The translations under genes and the position numbers were made by a program. 61,327 nucleotides of DNA from Alphaproteobacteria bacterium (GTDB taxonomy: Bacteria > Pseudomonadota > Alphaproteobacteria > Rs-D84): NCBI GenBank assembly GCA_016927735.1, contig JAFGMC010000001.1:1-61327 (forward strand), read 5' to 3'. Numbering within the stretch: the first letter of the stretch is position 1; the number at the start of each line of letters is the position of its first letter. Of this stretch, positions 34,733-43,282 are shown piece after piece. The notes below the pieces were generated by a model that was given only the letters and a program-made list of their open reading frames with translations, ran no database searches and was not told where the DNA came from.

Positions 34733-37123
34733 CTAGTTTGTTGAAATTGTAGTTGGATCAACACAAGATCCCCATTTTGTATTAGAACTAGTTTCTGTGT
34801 AAAATAAATCCCATTGTTCATAATTTGGATATTTATCTGATAATATTGCCCATGGTGTATCAACCCAAATACCACCCAATCTTTCACATTCTGTGGACAA
34901 TTCTTTACCCATTTCAACCTTTAATGAATCCATAACAACATTGACATCACCTAATATAGCAGTAGGTATAATATTACTTGATTCTGATGGTCTGATACAT
35001 GTTTGCAGTGCATAACGAACAACTTTTTGGTACAAACTACCAATATAATCAGCCCCACATATTGAATCTTCGGTTGTACCACCAGTATTTATTTTTATAG
35101 GTATAGCAGTTCCACCAGGACACATATAGCCTTCTGGACAAAGTGAACATCTGTTTTCAGCGATTGGTGTTCCATTATAAGTACCATCAAGTGTCATATA
35201 ATAACCAACATTGCAACTTGTATATTTTTTATATAACGGACATATGTACCCAGGTGGAACAAGATCTTCCTCTTCTTCATCATTAGTACCAATAAAACCG
35301 GTGTCAGTAAAGTTTGCATTTGTACTCGAGAATATTAAATTACATTGTTCAATAGAAGCATATTTCTGTTCGCCTGGGGCATATGTACGACATGCAAAAG
35401 GATATCCATGAACTATATCACTGGATGGTGAAGTGCATATACTGTTCACATATTCTTCCAAAGTTATTTTACAGTCTTTTGCAATTTTCTGGTCAGTTAT
35501 ATCTTGCATAGTTGTGACCAGTTCTGTCAGGCCCGTATCACCACCACCATAAAGATTACTGCAAGCGTCTAATTTTTCTTTACACATTTCTTCGGACAGT
35601 TCCAGGCGTGCACCCAAAAGTAATTGCTCTTTTACGTTACTAAAATCTTTCAAAGATTTACTTTGTGTATCATAACAATTATTAACAACATCGATACATT
35701 CTGTTTTTACCTGTCTGATACGTTCTTGTTGTCCTTGGTAAATTTCTGATATTGCCTGACGCATAAATTCCTCCCAGACATCATCAGATAAATCACTGCA
35801 AGTTGAAAGACCGCGTTTTGCAGATTCTTTCTTTTTATTTAATTCATTTATTAACAAGCGATTTGTTTGATTTGATAATACATCACCAGACAATGATGTT
35901 TGCAATTCCAGCTGATAGAAATTTGAACTGTAAATAGGTTCACCAGTATCATTATTTAAGTATTTACCTGTGATATCGAGACAATGAATATAATTATTAC
36001 CACATGCAGCATCTGCAGTAACATCTTTGCGAACTTGGGCAATACAATCGTTAATAGATGTGGAATTTTGTGTATTGTAATTATCCAGTCTGGCCTTGTT
36101 CATTTCATATTCTGTTTCACGTATAGCGCCGGATGCGGTTGTAGTTTTTTTTGCCAAATTATTTGAAAGGTTAGAGCAATCATTTTCAATATACATTCCA
36201 TATGCGGCAACAACCATATTCAATGTTGTCTTAGAGTCACAGCTGTCACTTGCAAAAGAAAGGCATTGTGCATGTACAGCATTGTAAAGTTTTTCACCTG
36301 TTAAATTAATAATATCTGCGCCCGCCGCCAAATCCGTAGTTGACCAAATTGCATTTATATCACCAGCAATATCTAATTTTCCCTGGGTTGATAATGATTT
36401 CGATTTTGTGCTATTCAGAACGGCACTTATACCACCTAGTTGTTGTGCGCTGGCAGAAGTATCTTTTTCTCCGGATGCGTTTGATTCACCAACAGTTGCA
36501 GTAAGCATAGATTTTACTTCTTTACTTGTTTTTGAAATTACATCTATATTTAAATCTTTAAAATCTTGCAACTGTTGTTCAGTTTGAGATAAAGCGCGTT
36601 CTTTGGTTTTTATTTCTGCGAGTTTAGAAGAGCAAATACAGCGACGATATGTTTCATCTTGTTTTGCACAAAACTGATCCATACATGTAAAATAGGTATC
36701 ACGGCAAGCATTATAACCAGTTCCAAAAGTTTTAGAATCAGGGGAAGCAGTTGTTGCAGCCACAGTACTTCTGGATGTTGATGTTGTTTTTTGTGATATT
36801 GCAGATCTGCCTTTATTAACTATATTTTTTGAATTTTTAGCCGTTCTTGCAGATCTTGCAGAAGAAGTTTTTCCTTTATCAGCAACAGAGGCTCTTGATA
36901 CAATATTGGTGTCAGAATTACGATTTGAAATATCGCGTGTGGTAACATATGTATTATTTGTGGTGGTCTTGGGATTATTTCTGTCCGATATTTTCTGAGT
37001 AATCCCACTGCGTTGAATAATAGTATTTGTTTGTCTATTTACAGAATTGTCATCACGCAAAGCAGCAGCGGCATAACCAATGCCGATAAAACAACATAGA
37101 GTAAAAATCAAAACCTTTCTCAT
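34733..37123 (-). CDS. large exported Cys-rich protein, CMDxFC family (member B)
   Basis: The 796-residue product has a signal peptide (MRKVLIFTLCCFIGIGYAAA), a linker of about 110 residues rich in Ser, Thr, Asn and Arg, then C140-x6-CMDQFC-x9-C-x-C164. A helical region with DDVWEEFMRQAISEI near 450 follows, and a C-terminal part carries CPLYKKYTSCNVGYYM and CSLCPEGYMCPGG (GCC2/GCC3-like cysteine modules). It is closest in layout to the 1007-residue protein at 53965-56988, and both have the same promoter. CAGAGA precedes the ATG. Function unknown; envelope location inferred. Confidence 0.8.
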   Translation of the reverse strand: MRKVLIFTLCCFIGIGYAAAALRDDNSVNRQTNTIIQRSGITQKISDRNNPKTTTNNTYVTTRDISNRNSDTNIVSRASVADKGKTSSARSARTAKNSKNIVNKGRSAISQKTTSTSRSTVAATTASPDSKTFGTGYNACRDTYFTCMDQFCAKQDETYRRCICSSKLAEIKTKERALSQTEQQLQDFKDLNIDVISKTSKEVKSMLTATVGESNASGEKDTSASAQQLGGISAVLNSTKSKSLSTQGKLDIAGDINAIWSTTDLAAGADIINLTGEKLYNAVHAQCLSFASDSCDSKTTLNMVVAAYGMYIENDCSNLSNNLAKKTTTASGAIRETEYEMNKARLDNYNTQNSTSINDCIAQVRKDVTADAACGNNYIHCLDITGKYLNNDTGEPIYSSNFYQLELQTSLSGDVLSNQTNRLLINELNKKKESAKRGLSTCSDLSDDVWEEFMRQAISEIYQGQQERIRQVKTECIDVVNNCYDTQSKSLKDFSNVKEQLLLGARLELSEEMCKEKLDACSNLYGGGDTGLTELVTTMQDITDQKIAKDCKITLEEYVNSICTSPSSDIVHGYPFACRTYAPGEQKYASIEQCNLIFSSTNANFTDTGFIGTNDEEEEDLVPPGYICPLYKKYTSCNVGYYMTLDGTYNGTPIAENRCSLCPEGYMCPGGTAIPIKINTGGTTEDSICGADYIGSLYQKVVRYALQTCIRPSESSNIIPTAILGDVNVVMDSLKVEMGKELSTECERLGGIWVDTPWAILSDKYPNYEQWDLFYTETSSNTKWGSCVDPTTISTN

Positions 37124-37133
37124 TCTCTGTTGA

Positions 37134-37163
37134 ATGTTAGCAAAAATACGAAAATCAGAGCAA
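37134..37163 (-). promoter_or_regulatory. promoter of CMDxFC member B, shared design with member E
   Basis: On the minus strand ACTTGCTC (with TTGCTC at 37163-37158), an 18-base spacer ending TTTTTGC, and TAACAT (37139-37134) lie 10 bases before the ATG. The same elements with the same spacing precede the gene at 56988, which suggests coregulation. Confidence 0.6.
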
Positions 37164-37185
37164 GTAATAAAATATAATAAAGTTA

Positions 37186-37213
37186 TAAAAAAATCCCACC
37201 ATAAAGCGGGATA
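37186..37213 (-). terminator. intrinsic terminator after infA
   Basis: Read on the minus strand, ATCCCGC (37212-37206) pairs with GTGGGAT (37199-37193, one G-T pair), followed by a run of T. It ends infA. Confidence 0.75.
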
Positions 37214-37217
37214 GAAA

Positions 37218-37472
37218 TTATTGTACCTGTGCGGTTTGTCCAGGTGTTGGTTTATTACGTTCTACAAAAGTAATACGACCCTTGTCCAAGTCATAAGGTG
37301 TCATTTCAACACGAACCTTTTCGCCAACATTAACCCAAATACGGGCTTTTCTCATTTTTCCACAAACAGTTGCCAAAATTTCATGACCATTTTCCAACTT
37401 TACACGAAACATGGTGTTTGGTAATTTGTCTTCAACTGTGCCACTTAATACGATTGCATCATCTTTTGCCAT
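37218..37472 (-). CDS. infA: translation initiation factor IF-1
   Basis: IF-1 occupies the 30S A site during initiation. The 84-residue OB-fold protein has the family signature [40 protein letters not shown] near residues 22-41, and [21 protein letters not shown] short C-terminal extension ([12 protein letters not shown]) makes it longer than the 72-residue enterobacterial protein. It stands alone between two CMDxFC genes, with its own promoter and terminator, rather than in a ribosomal operon. Confidence 0.97.
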   Translation of the reverse strand: MAKDDAIVLSGTVEDKLPNTMFRVKLENGHEILATVCGKMRKARIWVNVGEKVRVEMTPYDLDKGRITFVERNKPTPGQTAQVQ

Positions 37473-37498
37473 AAAACACCCTTTAAATTGTATTTGGG

Positions 37499-37527
37499 AT
37501 AGTATTAGTTAATACAAAAAAAATCAA
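37499..37527 (-). promoter_or_regulatory. sigma70-type promoter for infA
   Basis: On the minus strand TTGATT (37527-37522), a 17-base spacer and TACTAT (37504-37499) precede infA by 26 bases. Both boxes are close to consensus. Confidence 0.7.
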
Positions 37528-37598
37528 GATATTTTTATCTGCTTGCGTGACAAGCCTGCATTTGATAAAATTATATATAATAATGTAGGTGGTTTCTT

Positions 37599-39731
37599 AT
37601 GAAGTTAAAAGTATTTTTGGCCTTGATTTGTTTTTTTCCTGGTGTTGTATCAGCAGCAGACAGAAGCGAGGCCCGGGTTGGTGTTCCGCGGGCATCACAG
37701 GCTGGTGCACGTGCACCTACTGTGACCAAGGGTTTGGTTGCTCCGGATATGCCAAATATTTCCGATCAAACAGAAGATGTTTCGATTGTTTCAGAAGAAA
37801 TACCAAATGAAATATCAGAAAATAAAGAAGCTGGTAAAATTAATAAGCCAATTAGTTGCCGTGATGAATATCGCACATGTATGGACGAATTTTGTTTGTT
37901 GGATGAAACCGAGGGTTATCGTTGTGCATGTTCTGCAAATATTTATCAATCAAAATCTATAATACAAGAAATTCAGAAAATACAATCTGATGCTGAAAAA
38001 TTATATACCGAAGGTGTGGAACGTGAAAAATTGGGGGCCAAGGTAAAACTAGTATTTGGTGAAAGTGAAAAAGCGAAAAAAGCTTCACGAGCTTCGGGAC
38101 TCAGTTTTGCAGAATGGATGAATTCAGATACTGGTGAAGATGGTGAAACTTTGGATAATGATTCCGATATTGGTGATGGTTTGTATAATATCGCATCGAA
38201 TTATTGTGCAAGTAAATTGGCAACATGTTCTGGTTCTGCAGAAATGGAAGAAACATTATACTCGCGCGTAATTGTCCAAGATTGTAAAAATTTCAACAAT
38301 TATCTTACCGAACAAAAAAGTAATGCAGAGTCCAATAAAAAAATAGCAGAAGCAGCTGTACGCAAGGCACGTTTGGAAATGCTGGATACAACTAATAAAT
38401 ATAATCGTGGTGAATGCTTGTTGGCATATAAATCTTGTATAGCAGACAAGGGTGGTTGTGGGTCTAATTTTGAAAATTGTTTAGATTCAGAGTTATTGGG
38501 TCGTCGTTCAAATGCATGTGAAAATGTTCTGGATCAATGTATGGCGGTCAAAGATTACGTTATTCAAGATTGGGAAGCTGAATCAAAAACAGTTTTAGAT
38601 GAAGCTGCAAAATATGCAGACAAAAATCGCCGAAGCACTTGTTTTGCAAAAATTCAGGCCTGTTTGGAAGATGGGTGTTCCACAGAAAGTAATCCTGCCT
38701 GTTTGACAGATGTAAATGTTGCAGCAGGTGTTTGTCCTATTATTGATGAGTGTAATGAAATTATCCCGGGTATAAAAAATTCTGTTAATGATAAGTTGGG
38801 CTTTTTACGCGCACAGTTCTGTCAGAATGATGTTGATAAATGCTTGCAAGATAAATGCGGTAAAAATTATAACGCACCAGAATGTTTGGGTAAAAAGACT
38901 TCACAAATTACTGCATTATGCCCACAAACTATGTTCCCATCATGCAAAGGTGAAAAACAATTTAATATAATTGTCCAGGCAACATTGTTGCAAATGGATT
39001 ATCAAATGTTGCAAGGTTGTACAAATTATTTTGGTGAACAATTGGGTAAAACATGTGGAACAGATATGTCTTGTTTGCCAGATGATTCAACAGTTGCATC
39101 TATGAAAAAGATTCCTAATACAGAAGCTGGGTTGGCAAATTTGCGTGAAACAGTAATTGAAAATTCCAGAACAGCAGTTGATGAATTCTTTAAAAAGTTT
39201 GAAAAAGATATTACAGTTGCAGCTTGTAAAGATAGTAAGAAACCAACAGGTCGTTCATCTTTGTCGGATAGCGTGTTTAACAGTGCAAAAATTGTTGCCC
39301 AGATTGGTGCAGAAAATAGGGCACTGCGTCAACTGGAAACAAAAATTGCGGAATTATCACGTGCACAAACTTTGGAAGAGGCTGAAAAAAATTGTTATGC
39401 TACATATGAAGTTGAATCAGCTGATAAATCAACCAAAAATTATAGTTATATAAAGAGTGTGGCTTTTGAACCATCGTTACGTAATTGTCATGTATGTCGT
39501 TTACAACAAGTTTGTGAAAAAGGTGGCGAAAGTAAGAGCACTTCTGCATTAAAGGCTGCTGCGGGTGGTTTAACAGCTGGTGCATCTGCTGGATCAATGG
39601 TGTCACCAGGATGGGGAACAGCAATTGGTGGTGTGGTTGGTGCAGTCGGTGGATATTTTGGTGGTCATGCCAGTGGTGGGATAGAAGAATTTTGCCAGGA
39701 AATTGAATCCTGCGAAGATGTTAATATGTAA
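37599..39731 (+). CDS. large exported Cys-rich protein, CMDxFC family (member C)
   Basis: The 710-residue product has a signal peptide (MKLKVFLALICFFPGVVSAA), an acidic linker, then C87-x6-CMDEFC-x9-C-x-C111. The body contains C-x6-C pairs and modules such as CLLAYKSC-x5-CGSNFENC and CQNDVDKC-x3-CGKNYNAPEC. The C-terminus (about 640-700) has a glycine-zipper-like stretch (AAGGLTAGASAGSMVSPGWG; IGGVVGAVGGYFGGHASGG), absent from members A and D. It lies 27 bases upstream of the start of member D in a probable operon. Function unknown; envelope association inferred. Confidence 0.8.
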   Translation: MKLKVFLALICFFPGVVSAADRSEARVGVPRASQAGARAPTVTKGLVAPDMPNISDQTEDVSIVSEEIPNEISENKEAGKINKPISCRDEYRTCMDEFCLLDETEGYRCACSANIYQSKSIIQEIQKIQSDAEKLYTEGVEREKLGAKVKLVFGESEKAKKASRASGLSFAEWMNSDTGEDGETLDNDSDIGDGLYNIASNYCASKLATCSGSAEMEETLYSRVIVQDCKNFNNYLTEQKSNAESNKKIAEAAVRKARLEMLDTTNKYNRGECLLAYKSCIADKGGCGSNFENCLDSELLGRRSNACENVLDQCMAVKDYVIQDWEAESKTVLDEAAKYADKNRRSTCFAKIQACLEDGCSTESNPACLTDVNVAAGVCPIIDECNEIIPGIKNSVNDKLGFLRAQFCQNDVDKCLQDKCGKNYNAPECLGKKTSQITALCPQTMFPSCKGEKQFNIIVQATLLQMDYQMLQGCTNYFGEQLGKTCGTDMSCLPDDSTVASMKKIPNTEAGLANLRETVIENSRTAVDEFFKKFEKDITVAACKDSKKPTGRSSLSDSVFNSAKIVAQIGAENRALRQLETKIAELSRAQTLEEAEKNCYATYEVESADKSTKNYSYIKSVAFEPSLRNCHVCRLQQVCEKGGESKSTSALKAAAGGLTAGASAGSMVSPGWGTAIGGVVGAVGGYFGGHASGGIEEFCQEIESCEDVNM

Positions 39732-39758
39732 TAACAATATATGTCGGAGAGAGATAAT

Positions 39759-42254
39759 ATGATACGTAAAGTTTTAAACCTTGGTTTGTTTGCATCAGTT
39801 TTATGTTTGGTGCATTTGGCCGCGTACCCTGCAACTGTTTCTCGTACTACTAAGGGACAATCCGTTATACAATCTGGTACAAACGTACGTGTAAAGGTTG
39901 CGGCAACAGGGTTGTATTCACAAGAATGTTATGACGCATATTATGGATGTATGGATCAATTTTGTAATATAGATAATACCAGTGGTGGAACTTGTTCTTG
40001 CAGTGATGAAAATACAAAATATGAACAACAATTAGCATCAATCAAAAAACAATTAGACGAAGCGAACAATATAAAAACAGTTGAAGTTGAAAAAATTCAG
40101 GCTGGTGCACAAGCGGATATTATATTCAAGGGCGAACGTCAATATGATGAAAAAGGTAATATTTTATCCGTAGGTAAATTGACGGCTGCCCAAGAAAAAG
40201 AACAAAAGAAAAACGATTTGCTGGCTATGTTTAATGATAGTTATAGCGAAGACGAAGATGTTTTTGAAAATACATATGATGATATAGCTAATAAAATAGG
40301 TAACGCACTTTACACTGCGGCTGATGATCTTTGTCTTTCACAAATGCCAGAATCTTGCACAAAAGATATAGTATTCTTGAAACAAATGTATTCACGTCAA
40401 ATTGTTTCGGATTGCAAGGCTTTTGAAAATGATATTGCAAAAAGACAGGCAGCTGCTGATGAAGAATTGGCAAATGCACGTTCAGATGTTCGTGCTGCAT
40501 TAAAGAAAAGCTTTGATGATGCAAATAAATACGATCGTGGAACTTGTATGGTTGAATTTAAGAAATGTATGCAAACTGAAGACGCGTGCGGTAAAGATTG
40601 GACCAATTGTGTATCTACTATTGCGTCTGAAAATATGCAGAATAATAAAGCAGCCAGTACAGCAGGCACGACTGTTGCAAATGTATCAAAGTTTGATATA
40701 ACAGATTCCACAATGGAAATATTGGATTCAAAACGTAATATTTGTGAAAAAGTTTTGAATCAGTGTGTTGCAGTTCGTGATATGGTTTGGCCTGATTTCC
40801 TGCGTGAAGCAGCACCAACAATAAAAGTTGCGGAATTGGCAGCAGAATCAAATTTGCGGCAATCTTGTTTGACTGATATTTCCAAATGTATTCAAAAAGC
40901 CTGTAAAGATGACATTGTTGGTAAGGGTGTTGATACAATGGATTCTTGTTTATCCAGACCAGATATGGCACGTTCTTTTTGTAAGGTTCAAATTGATTCT
41001 TGTGAACGTATGGAACCATTGATTTGGGGATATGTAAAAGATAAATTGGCAGCAATGCGTGTTGATGCATGTACCCAAGAAGTCAAAGATTGCTTTACCT
41101 CTGAAGACAGATGTGGAAAAGATTTCAGTAATTGTATTGGAATGGATTATGATTATATCCATGATATTTGCCCAATTGATAAACTGGTTGTGTGCAAGGC
41201 AAATAATCCAAGTTTTGCAATGGATGATTTGGATTCTATGTTGATGGGACTTTATTTGAATATAGATAACTCGGCCTTGGATAATTGTCAGAACTTGGTT
41301 AACAAAAAAATGGCAGAGGTTTGTGGCAGTACAACTGATTGTAATAAATTCGCATCTGACGATACAATTGGTACTGGATCTTTGCGTGCCCAAAAAGATG
41401 ACACTATATATCGTGTGACCGGTATGATTTCATTTGGAAGTATTAAGATGGGTGATTCAGTTGGTAAAACACTGGATGACGGAACAAAATTAGAACCAGG
41501 TGAATTGGGTGTACAAGAATATATCGCAAATATTCGCAGCAAAAATTCCAGTATCTCAAGTTCAAAAGGTATTATATCTTCTATTGAAGAAGAATTGAAT
41601 AATATATCTGGTACAATAAATCGTACTATTGAAATGATAGAACAAGATCCTGAAATACAATATTGTATAAATGGACGTGACTTATCACAAATAACTGGAA
41701 AGTCTGGTGATAAAACAGTTGGTCGTTTCCCTAATTTATTGAATCAAATCAAAATGCAAATCGCAATAGCAGCTTTGCGCCAGGCAAATGATAATTACAA
41801 TAAAAAACTGAATGCTGAAATATCAAATGCAACCCAGAATGCTTCGATTGATTTGGCACAATATATGTGTCAAAAGATTGCTGAAAGTGGTGGATCGGGC
41901 GGTGGTGTTGGTGAAGCCAGCACACCTTTGGTACCACCATATTCTATAAGTTATGATGTTGGTTCTGGATTATCCACAGCAGATCTTATGAAGGGGGGGT
42001 CTGGTGTTTTGAAAACCGGGGGTGCAACATTTAGTGATAATGGATATCTGGGCGGTTCAAAGCTAACTGGTGGTGGTATGACCAAAGAAACCAGTGCTAT
42101 ATTCAGTCGTGATACCAGAAAATGTCATATATGCAGCACGGTCAGTACAGAAAATTGTAAAACAACCGGAAGTTCAAGCTGGTTCCATAACAGTAAAAAT
42201 ACAAGCTGTACTACGAAAGCTGGTGAAACAAAATGTGAAGACTTTCAAATGTAA
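39759..42254 (+). CDS. large exported Cys-rich protein, CMDxFC family (member D)
   Basis: ATG 39759 (MIRKVLNLGLFASVLCLVHL, signal peptide ending near YPA) is chosen over ATG 39741 because GGAGAGAG precedes it. The 831-residue product has C57-x6-CMDQFC-x9-C-x-C81, then a helical region with C-x6-C pairs; modules CMVEFKKC-x6-CGKDWTNC and CTQEVKDC-x6-CGKDFSNC flank VWPDFLREAAPTIKVAEL. It is the closest relative of member A at 7.7 kb, and the similarity runs the length of both. The C-terminus is Gly/Ser-rich with CHIC. Function unknown. Confidence 0.8.
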   Translation: MIRKVLNLGLFASVLCLVHLAAYPATVSRTTKGQSVIQSGTNVRVKVAATGLYSQECYDAYYGCMDQFCNIDNTSGGTCSCSDENTKYEQQLASIKKQLDEANNIKTVEVEKIQAGAQADIIFKGERQYDEKGNILSVGKLTAAQEKEQKKNDLLAMFNDSYSEDEDVFENTYDDIANKIGNALYTAADDLCLSQMPESCTKDIVFLKQMYSRQIVSDCKAFENDIAKRQAAADEELANARSDVRAALKKSFDDANKYDRGTCMVEFKKCMQTEDACGKDWTNCVSTIASENMQNNKAASTAGTTVANVSKFDITDSTMEILDSKRNICEKVLNQCVAVRDMVWPDFLREAAPTIKVAELAAESNLRQSCLTDISKCIQKACKDDIVGKGVDTMDSCLSRPDMARSFCKVQIDSCERMEPLIWGYVKDKLAAMRVDACTQEVKDCFTSEDRCGKDFSNCIGMDYDYIHDICPIDKLVVCKANNPSFAMDDLDSMLMGLYLNIDNSALDNCQNLVNKKMAEVCGSTTDCNKFASDDTIGTGSLRAQKDDTIYRVTGMISFGSIKMGDSVGKTLDDGTKLEPGELGVQEYIANIRSKNSSISSSKGIISSIEEELNNISGTINRTIEMIEQDPEIQYCINGRDLSQITGKSGDKTVGRFPNLLNQIKMQIAIAALRQANDNYNKKLNAEISNATQNASIDLAQYMCQKIAESGGSGGGVGEASTPLVPPYSISYDVGSGLSTADLMKGGSGVLKTGGATFSDNGYLGGSKLTGGGMTKETSAIFSRDTRKCHICSTVSTENCKTTGSSSWFHNSKNTSCTTKAGETKCEDFQM

Positions 42255-42283
42255 TAAAAATCCGGCAACCGCCGGATTTTTTA
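42255..42283. terminator. bidirectional intrinsic terminator
   Basis: AAAATCCGGC (42257-42266) and GCCGGATTTT (42271-42280) form a 10-bp stem with a 4-base loop. It serves member D and probably the convergent thyA, which ends at 42297. Confidence 0.85.
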
Positions 42284-42296
42284 ATGTATAATTTTA

Positions 42297-43172
42297 TTAT
42301 TTTGATATTTCGCCTTTTATATGTGGATGGGACACATAACCAGTTTTTGTTTCAAGATATTTTTTCCAATTAGGATCATTTGCGTAATTCTTTTTAAATA
42401 TCGACAAAGTTTTTTTATCATAAGTTAATTGAAAATCTTCAAATTTAAAGTCTTCAATATTTTTTATATCAGGATTTAATTTCATTATTGGCAGAGGATA
42501 AGGTTTTCTTTGGATTTGCAATTTTGCTTGTTCAATATGATTTAAATACACATGGTAATCGCCGAATGTGTGTACAAATTCACCAGGTTTCAAATTACAC
42601 ACCTGAGCCATCATTTGCGTAAATAAAGCATAAGATGCAATATTAAAAGGTACCCCAAGAAAAACATCAGCACTGCGTTGATATAATTGGCAACTCAATT
42701 TCCCATTTGCAACATAGAATTGAAATAAAAGATGACAAGGTGGCAAAGCCATATTATCAATTTCACCGACATTCCATGCACTTATAATATGTCTGCGTGA
42801 ATCAGGATTATTTTTAATTGTTTTTATACAATTAGATAACTGATCTATATGTTTACCATCAGCTGTTGGCCACGAACGCCACTGGCTACCATAAATGGGG
42901 CCCAAGTTACCGTTTTCGTCTGCCCATTCATCCCATATTTTTACACCATTATCGTTTAGATATTTTATATTTGTGTCACCTTTTATAAACCATAGTAGTT
43001 CAAATATTATGGATTTAAGATGTAATTTTTTTGTGGTTAAAAGTGGAAATCCATCGGATAAATTATATCTGTTTTGATAACCAAAACAGCTTTTGGTACC
43101 AGTGCCAGTACGATCAGTTTTAATAACACCGTTTTTGAGAATATATTCTATTTGGGATAAGTATTGTTGCAT
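42297..43172 (-). CDS. thyA: thymidylate synthase (ThyA) with a C-terminal insert
   Basis: ThyA methylates dUMP with methylene-tetrahydrofolate. The 291-residue product has [14 protein letters not shown] near residue 20, [20 protein letters not shown], catalytic Cys146 in [34 protein letters not shown] and [16 protein letters not shown], all diagnostic. It is longer than the usual 264: about 28 residues (from TYDKKTL to YLETKT) are inserted between KFEDFQL and the C-terminal [13 protein letters not shown] that normally follow each other directly. AAAAGGAAATAAC precedes the ATG. It lies at the convergent edge of the Cys-rich cluster. Confidence 0.95.
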   Translation of the reverse strand: MQQYLSQIEYILKNGVIKTDRTGTGTKSCFGYQNRYNLSDGFPLLTTKKLHLKSIIFELLWFIKGDTNIKYLNDNGVKIWDEWADENGNLGPIYGSQWRSWPTADGKHIDQLSNCIKTIKNNPDSRRHIISAWNVGEIDNMALPPCHLLFQFYVANGKLSCQLYQRSADVFLGVPFNIASYALFTQMMAQVCNLKPGEFVHTFGDYHVYLNHIEQAKLQIQRKPYPLPIMKLNPDIKNIEDFKFEDFQLTYDKKTLSIFKKNYANDPNWKKYLETKTGYVSHPHIKGEISK

Positions 43173-43193
43173 GTTATTTCCTTTTGTTTATAA

Positions 43194-43229
43194 AAGAATA
43201 ACTCCTGCACTCTCTTCAGAGTTATTCTT
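43194..43229 (-). promoter_or_regulatory. hairpin in the thyA leader
   Basis: AAGAATAACTC (43194-43204) and GAGTTATTCTT (43219-43229) form an 11-bp perfect stem with a 14-base loop, ending 21 bases before the thyA ATG and next to its AAAGGAA Shine-Dalgarno. No T-run follows, so it looks more like a control element than a terminator. Confidence 0.5.
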
Positions 43230-43254
43230 AAACTTTCAGATGTTTATTTCAACA

Positions 43255-43281
43255 AAAAATCCGCCATTTGGCGGATTTTAT
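43255..43281 (-). terminator. intrinsic terminator after the OmpA-domain coiled-coil gene
   Basis: AAATCCGCC (43257-43265) pairs with GGCGGATTT (43270-43278) around ATTT; on the minus strand it is followed by T-rich sequence. Confidence 0.8.
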
Positions 43282-43282
43282 T

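Noticed and set aside
40288-41393. Overlapping minus-strand frames opposite member D
   Set aside because: Composition is that of antisense shadow, with many His, Tyr and Gln; no start signals.
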